Source of the DNA: Gammaproteobacteria bacterium
Lineage (GTDB): Bacteria; Pseudomonadota; Gammaproteobacteria; Burkholderiales; Thiobacillaceae
Assembly (NCBI GenBank): GCA_018820745.1
Contig: JAHJNP010000087.1
Span: 1-6,552, forward strand
DNA length: 6,552 nucleotides
Direction: 5' to 3'
The position numbers and the translations under genes are program-made. The number at the start of each line of letters is the position of its first letter. The first letter of the stretch is position 1. Positions 4,185 to 6,552 of this stretch are shown here, piece by piece. Below the pieces are notes generated by a model. It did not search any database, had not been told where the DNA came from, and was given only the letters and a program-made list of their open reading frames with translations.

Positions 4185-4409
4185 GTGATCAAGATACTGT
4201 TGCTGATTGTGGTGGGGTTCGCGGTGTGGGCGGTGATTCGCAATTACCAGCGCTCGCTCGACAAACCAGCGGCGTCTGCAGGCGAGAAAGCCGTCGAGGA
4301 CATGGTGAAATGTGCGCATTGCGGGGTGAATCTGCCGCGCAGCGAGGCGATCTATTCCGGCGGCGACTTCTTCTGCACCCCCGAGCACAAACAACTCGGC
4401 AAGCAATGA
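4185..4409 (+). CDS. PP0621 family protein: small membrane-anchored zinc-ribbon-like protein
   Basis: This protein has 74 residues if it starts at GTG 4185, which is preceded by a G-rich SD-like stretch (GGGGGGTG, 4175-4182). The in-frame ATG at 4158 would add nine residues. Residues 2-18 (IKILLLIVVGFAVWAVI) form one membrane helix, followed by a basic NYQRSLDK stop-transfer region. The C-terminal part has a four-ligand pattern: C43 and C46 in KCAHCGVNLPRSEA, then C64 and H68 in FFCTPEHK. This is typical of a small zinc ribbon, presumably on the cytoplasmic side. The family is named after a Pseudomonas putida protein, has no settled function, and in betaproteobacteria commonly precedes pilS. 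The stop overlaps the pilS start as ATGA, indicating coupled translation and perhaps a shared role in pilus regulation. The start choice is uncertain because the RAYT element ends at 4137, just upstream. Confidence 0.83.
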   Translation: MIKILLLIVVGFAVWAVIRNYQRSLDKPAASAGEKAVEDMVKCAHCGVNLPRSEAIYSGGDFFCTPEHKQLGKQ

Positions 4410-5986
4410 CTTCAGCGGCACCGTCCCTGCCGCGACCGGCCACGCCGGGCTATTATGCGTCGCACTGGCGCAGCCTCGATTACTTCAATTTGTATCGCCT
4501 GACCCTGGCGGTGGCGCTGGCGTTTACCAGCCTGCTGTTCAGCGACGCGGAACTGTTCCGCCCGGGCGCAAGCGACCGCTTCCAGGGCATTGCCTATGCC
4601 TACCTGGTGATTGCGGCGCTGTTCGTGCTCGGCATCCGCGCGCGCTGGCCGGGGTTCCAGATCCAGCTGACCGCGCACATCATCGCCGACATCATCGTCG
4701 TGACGCTGCTGATGACCACCACCGATCGACTGGCGAGCGGCCTGGGGCTGCTGCTGGTGATTTCCATCGCGTCGGGCGGGCTGGTCGGCAGCGGGCGGCT
4801 GACGCTGCTGTATGCCGCGATGGCATCGATCGCCTTGCTGCTGCAGCACGGCTTCAGCATCCTGAGCGGCAGCCAGCGGCCCGACAGTTTCTTCCAGGTC
4901 GGCTTGCTGTGCGCCGGTTATTTCGCCATCGGCTGGCTGGCGCACGCGCTGACCCAGCGTGCGCTGCGCTCGGAAACGCTGGCGCAGCAGCAGGCGGATG
5001 AGCTGGCGCTGCTGAACCGCATCAACGCGCTGGCGATCGAGAACTCGCCCGACGGCCTGCTGGCGGTGCGCGGCGACGGCATCGTGCGCCACGCCAGTCC
5101 GCGCGCGCTGGCGCTGCTCGGCATCACGGCGCCGGTCGTCCCCGGCGTCACCCGGCTGCAGGACTGCTCGCCCAAGCTGGCACGGCTGGCGCAGCAGCTC
5201 AGCGCCGGCACGGCACCCACCCTGAGCACCCCGACCGCGCAGGTGCGGGTGCGCTGCATTCCGCTGGCGACGCCGGACGACAGCCGGGTGCTGGTGCTGG
5301 AGGACCAGAGCCAGGCCGAGCAGGCAGCGCAGCGGCTGAAGCTGGCGGCGCTGGGTCGGCTCACCGCCAACATCGCGCACGAAATCCGCAACCCGCTGTC
5401 GGCCATCAGCCATGCCGCGCAACTGCTGCACGAGGACGCGCACGACCCGGCCCAGGCCAGGCTGACTGCGATCATCGAAAACAACGCGCGGCGCCTCGAC
5501 CGCCTGGTGGAAGAGGTGCTGACGCTCAACCGGCGCGACCGCCTCAACCCGGCGAGTTTCGATGCCGCGGCGCTCGGCGTGCTGATCGACGAGCTGCGGC
5601 AGACTGAAGAAATCCCGCCCGACGCCGTCATTGTCAGCATGCCCGCCCCCCTGCGCTTTCAATTCGACCCCGACCACCTGCGTCAAATCCTGTGGAACCT
5701 GCTGCGCAACGCCTGGCGTTACAGCCGCAAGCAGGCGGGCAGCATCCGCTTCGGCGCGCAGATGGCGGGCGACAGCATGCAACTCGAGATCGCCGACGAC
5801 GGGCCGGGAGTGGCCGCAGAACAGCGCGGCAAACTGTTCGAGCCATTTTTCACCACCGATGCGCAGGGCACCGGGCTCGGGCTGTTCCTCGCGCGCGAAC
5901 TGGCCGAGGCCAACCATGCGGCACTGGCCTATGTGCCGGGCGCGGACGGCGCCCGCTTCCGCCTCAGCCTGCGCGGAGGCGAATGA
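4406..5986 (+). CDS. pilS: PilS-type sensor histidine kinase of the type IV pilus two-component system
   Basis: This 526-residue inner-membrane kinase is close to the usual PilS length of about 530. PilS senses pilin in the membrane and controls phosphorylation of PilR. The N-terminus has six predicted membrane helices within about residues 28-182, starting with FNLYRLTLAVALAF and ending with GLLCAGYFAIGWLAHAL. A coiled linker (LRSETLAQQQADELALLNRIN) and a PAS-like segment (NSPDGLLAVRGDGIVRHAS) follow. The kinase core has H325 in the H-box (NIAHEIRNPLSAIS), N435 in the N-box (WNLLRNAWRYS), DDGPG at 464-468 and the G2 box GTGLGL at 488-493, so all catalytic motifs are present. The ATG at 4406 overlaps the stop of the preceding gene (ATGA). 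The frame is open 60 codons further upstream but there overlaps the PP0621 gene. The multi-helix sensor and the PilR partner argue against PrsK, the PEP-CTERM-associated kinase. Confidence 0.9.
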   Translation: MTSAAPSLPRPATPGYYASHWRSLDYFNLYRLTLAVALAFTSLLFSDAELFRPGASDRFQGIAYAYLVIAALFVLGIRARWPGFQIQLTAHIIADIIVVTLLMTTTDRLASGLGLLLVISIASGGLVGSGRLTLLYAAMASIALLLQHGFSILSGSQRPDSFFQVGLLCAGYFAIGWLAHALTQRALRSETLAQQQADELALLNRINALAIENSPDGLLAVRGDGIVRHASPRALALLGITAPVVPGVTRLQDCSPKLARLAQQLSAGTAPTLSTPTAQVRVRCIPLATPDDSRVLVLEDQSQAEQAAQRLKLAALGRLTANIAHEIRNPLSAISHAAQLLHEDAHDPAQARLTAIIENNARRLDRLVEEVLTLNRRDRLNPASFDAAALGVLIDELRQTEEIPPDAVIVSMPAPLRFQFDPDHLRQILWNLLRNAWRYSRKQAGSIRFGAQMAGDSMQLEIADDGPGVAAEQRGKLFEPFFTTDAQGTGLGLFLARELAEANHAALAYVPGADGARFRLSLRGGE

Positions 5987-6552
5987 ACATGGTCAATTCG
6001 CCGCGCATTCTGCTGGTGGACGACGAGCCCGACCTGCTCGACCTGATGGAGCTGACCCTGGTCAAGATGGGACTGGAGACCGACCGTGCGGTGAGCGTGG
6101 CGGAAGCGCAGGCCCGGCTGGCGCAGACCCATTACGATCTCTGCCTCACCGACATGCGGCTGGGCGACGGCGAAGGGCTGGAGGTGATCGCTGCCGCCAG
6201 CGCGCTGGCAGCGCCGGTGCCGGTGGCGGTCATCACCGCATACGGCAATGCCGGCAACGCGGTGGCGGCGCTGAAGGCGGGGGCGTTCGATTACCTGGCC
6301 AAGCCGGTGGCGCTCGACCAGCTGCGCGCGCTGGTCAAGTCCGCGCTGAAAATCCCCGAAACCATGCAGGCCGACGGCCCCGCCCGCGACCTGATCGGCC
6401 AGTCGGCCACCATGCAGGACATCCGCGCGCGCATCGCCAAGCTCGCGCGCACCCAGGCGCCGGTGCACATCGCCGGCGAGTCCGGCAGCGGCAAGGAACT
6501 CGCTGCACGGCTGATCCATCGGCTCGGCAGCCGTGCCGACAAGCCCTTCGTC
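5983..6552 (+). CDS. pilR: PilR-type sigma-54-dependent response regulator (N-terminal 190 residues, partial)
   Basis: The gene runs off the right edge. The receiver domain (about residues 7-125) has the acidic pocket D13-D14, phosphoacceptor D57 in DLCLTDMRLGDGEG, T85 in VITAYGN and K107-P108 in DYLAKPV. A linker leads into an AAA+ sigma-54 activation domain, recognisable by LIGQS (137-141) and the Walker A motif GESGSGKE (165-172). The GAFTGA loop and DNA-binding domain lie outside the window. The phrase ELTLVKMGLETDRAVSVAEA resembles PilR receivers from memory. PilR activates pilin transcription with RpoN. Two in-frame starts exist: ATG 5983, which overlaps the pilS stop (ATGA) with SD GGAGG only 3 nt away, and ATG 5989 with the same SD at 9 nt. 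The second may be favoured by the ribosome. The GAA-TGA overlap shows a common transcript with pilS. Confidence 0.9.
   Translation, partial: MNMVNSPRILLVDDEPDLLDLMELTLVKMGLETDRAVSVAEAQARLAQTHYDLCLTDMRLGDGEGLEVIAAASALAAPVPVAVITAYGNAGNAVAALKAGAFDYLAKPVALDQLRALVKSALKIPETMQADGPARDLIGQSATMQDIRARIAKLARTQAPVHIAGESGSGKELAARLIHRLGSRADKPFV

Noticed and set aside
4089..4421. Upstream extension of the transposase frame by 111 codons
   Set aside because: It crosses the inverted repeat and lies antisense to the PP0621 gene. Family homology begins exactly at MSRPLRIEFPG, so the extension is treated as chance.
4412..5917. A 501-codon open frame on the minus strand opposite pilS
   Set aside because: Its product is a low-complexity Arg/Gln/Val-rich string without domains. 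It is the antisense shadow of a GC-rich gene whose plus-strand product has all kinase motifs.
5929..6519. A 196-codon minus-strand open frame opposite pilR
   Set aside because: Same kind of shadow. The plus strand encodes a complete receiver domain and a Walker A motif.
4406..6552. Assignment of the two-component pair to PrsK-PrsR, the usual PEP-CTERM regulators
   Set aside because: The kinase has the six-helix PilS-type sensor and PilS length, follows a PP0621 gene, and the receiver sequence resembles PilR, not the PrsR start (LLIVEDDPGLQ type) as I remember it.

Overview
The window looks like a piece of a chromosome from a GC-rich betaproteobacterium that makes exopolysaccharide (Rhodocyclales or Nitrosomonadales type). 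This rests on three PEP-CTERM proteins next to an apparent exopolysaccharide sugar-transferase gene, and on a PP0621-pilS-pilR gene order. The genus is inference; no rRNA or marker gene is present.

Left part (1-3028, all on the minus strand). The window opens inside the N-terminus of a membrane protein that resembles undecaprenyl-phosphate sugar phosphotransferases. Its leader is rich in hairpins and holds a possible 42-residue ORF ending in a TAATG stop/start overlap with it. Three genes for small secreted PEP-CTERM proteins follow at 524-1210, 1534-2235 and 2324-3028. The first two end in a nearly identical sorting tail with a PEA variant of the motif and are followed by rho-independent terminators. 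The second and third are diverged paralogues in their mature domains. Each of the three has a sigma-54-like -24/-12 element at a sensible distance from its start, so the set may be controlled by RpoN and an enhancer-binding activator such as PrsR, as described for other PEP-CTERM systems. No exosortase, prsK or prsR gene lies in the window.

Middle (3199-4137). A compact mobile element consists of one Y1/HUH transposase gene of the RAYT type between perfect 24-bp inverted repeats. The stop codon of the transposase lies inside the left repeat, and that end can fold into a REP-like hairpin. The element sits immediately upstream of the next operon and faces away from it.

Right part (4185-6552, plus strand). 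Three tightly packed genes form an operon: a small membrane-anchored zinc-ribbon-like protein of the PP0621 family, the histidine kinase PilS, and the start of the sigma-54 response regulator PilR. PilS-PilR normally controls pilin transcription for type IV pili. The window therefore joins two surface-related modules, secreted or matrix PEP-CTERM proteins and type IV pilus regulation, separated by a mobile element that may have replaced or altered the promoter of the pilus regulators.
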